From: Clostridia bacterium
GTDB lineage: Bacteria > UBA6262 > WVXT01 > JAUXBS01
Direction of reading: 5' to 3'
Length of the DNA: 5,301 nucleotides
Assembly: GCA_030618495.1 (NCBI GenBank)
Contig: JAUXDE010000110.1
Location: forward strand, 1-5,301
The first letter of the stretch is position 1. Each line of letters begins with the position of its first letter. A program made the translations under genes and the position numbers. Below are positions 4,811 through 5,301 of this stretch, piece after piece. The notes under the pieces were generated by a model. It made no database searches. It was not told where the DNA came from and worked only from the letters and a program-made list of their open reading frames with translations.

Positions 4811-5301
4811 ATGGCAAAAACAATCAATGAGATAAACGACAGAATCAGCAAGGGGAAGGCTGTTATAGTAACAGCTGAGGAGATTATTGATATAGTAGAG
4901 GAAAAGGGCGTTGAAACCGCTGCCCGCGAGGTTGATGTAGTAACAACGGGGACCTTCGGCCCGATGTGTTCGTCAGGCGCGTACCTTAACGTGGGACACA
5001 CCAAGCCAAAGATAAAACTTGGAGGCGGCGACGCGTTTTTAAATGAAGTCCCTGCGTATACGGGTTTTGCGGCAGTTGATATTTACATCGGGGCCACGGC
5101 GCTTCCAAATGAAGACCCCAGGAACAAGGTTTATCCCGGGGAGTTCAAATACGGCGGCGGACACGTGATAGAAGAACTGGTGGCGGGAAAGGACGTACGG
5201 CTTACCGCAAAGGCGTACGGTACCGACTGCTATCCCGGGAGGAAGCTCGATACCTGGATAAACATCAAGGACGTCAACGAGGCAGTGCTGTTCAATCCAA
5301 G
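4811..5301 (+). CDS. homocysteine biosynthesis protein HcyA (HcyBio/DUF39), 3' end outside window
   Basis: The first 163 codons are present and the frame is still open at the window edge. The N-terminus M-A-K-T-I-N-E-I-N-D, followed by a K-G-K-A-V-I-V-T-A-E-E segment and T-T-G-T-F-G-P-M-C-S-S-G (45-56), is the hallmark of the HcyBio family (DUF39, methanogen MA1821-like). C53 in P-M-C-S-S-G and C140 in G-T-D-C-Y-P are the conspicuous cysteines; the family is believed to use a cysteine persulfide to place sulfur. In methanogens the protein, with a small ferredoxin partner (HcyB), is needed to make homocysteine from aspartate semialdehyde and sulfide, bypassing O-acyl-homoserine. AGGAG (4801-4805) is five bases before the start. 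Its place after rrf2-cysK suggests one operon for sulfide assimilation into both sulfur amino acids. Any C-terminal CBS or ferredoxin part, or a separate HcyB gene, would be beyond the window. Confidence 0.88.
   Translation, partial: MAKTINEINDRISKGKAVIVTAEEIIDIVEEKGVETAAREVDVVTTGTFGPMCSSGAYLNVGHTKPKIKLGGGDAFLNEVPAYTGFAAVDIYIGATALPNEDPRNKVYPGEFKYGGGHVIEELVAGKDVRLTAKAYGTDCYPGRKLDTWINIKDVNEAVLFNP

Noticed and set aside
1-5301. CRISPR array, tRNA, rRNA or prophage elements
   Set aside because: No regularly spaced identical repeats, no tRNA-like cloverleaf or rRNA segment, and no phage genes were seen; apart from the insertion sequence the window is metabolic.

Overview
The window looks like chromosomal DNA from an anaerobic bacterium. 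It has bacterial -35/-10 promoters and AGGAGG-type ribosome binding sites, a ferrous-iron (Feo) uptake operon, and sulfide-based synthesis of both cysteine and homocysteine. HcyA (HcyBio/DUF39) is typical of methanogens and strictly anaerobic bacteria. I cannot name the lineage from the sequence. All recognised genes are on the + strand.

Region 1 (1-~720) is the 3' half of an insertion sequence. It holds the C-terminal 223 codons of an ISNCY-type DDE transposase, followed by a tandem 21-bp imperfect direct repeat that may belong to the element's end. The left part of the element lies outside the window.

Region 2 (~750-3204) is an iron operon, fur-feoA-feoB. Its -35/extended -10 promoter is followed at once by a perfect 21-bp palindrome that matches the classical Fur box at 17 of 19 positions and should cover the transcription start. 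The three genes are joined by two 4-base ATGA stop/start overlaps, which suggests translational coupling. The likely logic is that Fur represses its own operon when Fe(II) is plentiful, and that FeoA/FeoB import Fe(II) when it is scarce.

Region 3 (3205-5301, running off the end) is a sulfur operon: an Rrf2-family regulator, cysK, a possible 33-codon small ORF, and hcyA (cut by the window edge). It starts from a near-perfect consensus promoter (TTGACA-17-TATAAT with a TG extension). A perfect 9-bp inverted repeat overlaps the -10 and the start site and is a likely autoregulatory operator. CysK makes cysteine from O-acetylserine and sulfide; HcyA is associated with making homocysteine from aspartate semialdehyde and sulfide.

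The most interesting point is the regulator. It resembles CymR, the Rrf2 repressor of cysteine metabolism that uses CysK as a partner in Bacillus and Staphylococcus. It sits directly upstream of cysK and ends in -Tyr-Tyr-Ile, a C-terminal isoleucine of the kind CysK partners insert into the CysK active site. Unlike B. subtilis CymR as I recall it, it also carries three cysteines in the IscR/NsrR cluster position. It may therefore read both cysteine status (through CysK) and Fe-S or redox status, next door to a Fur-controlled iron importer.
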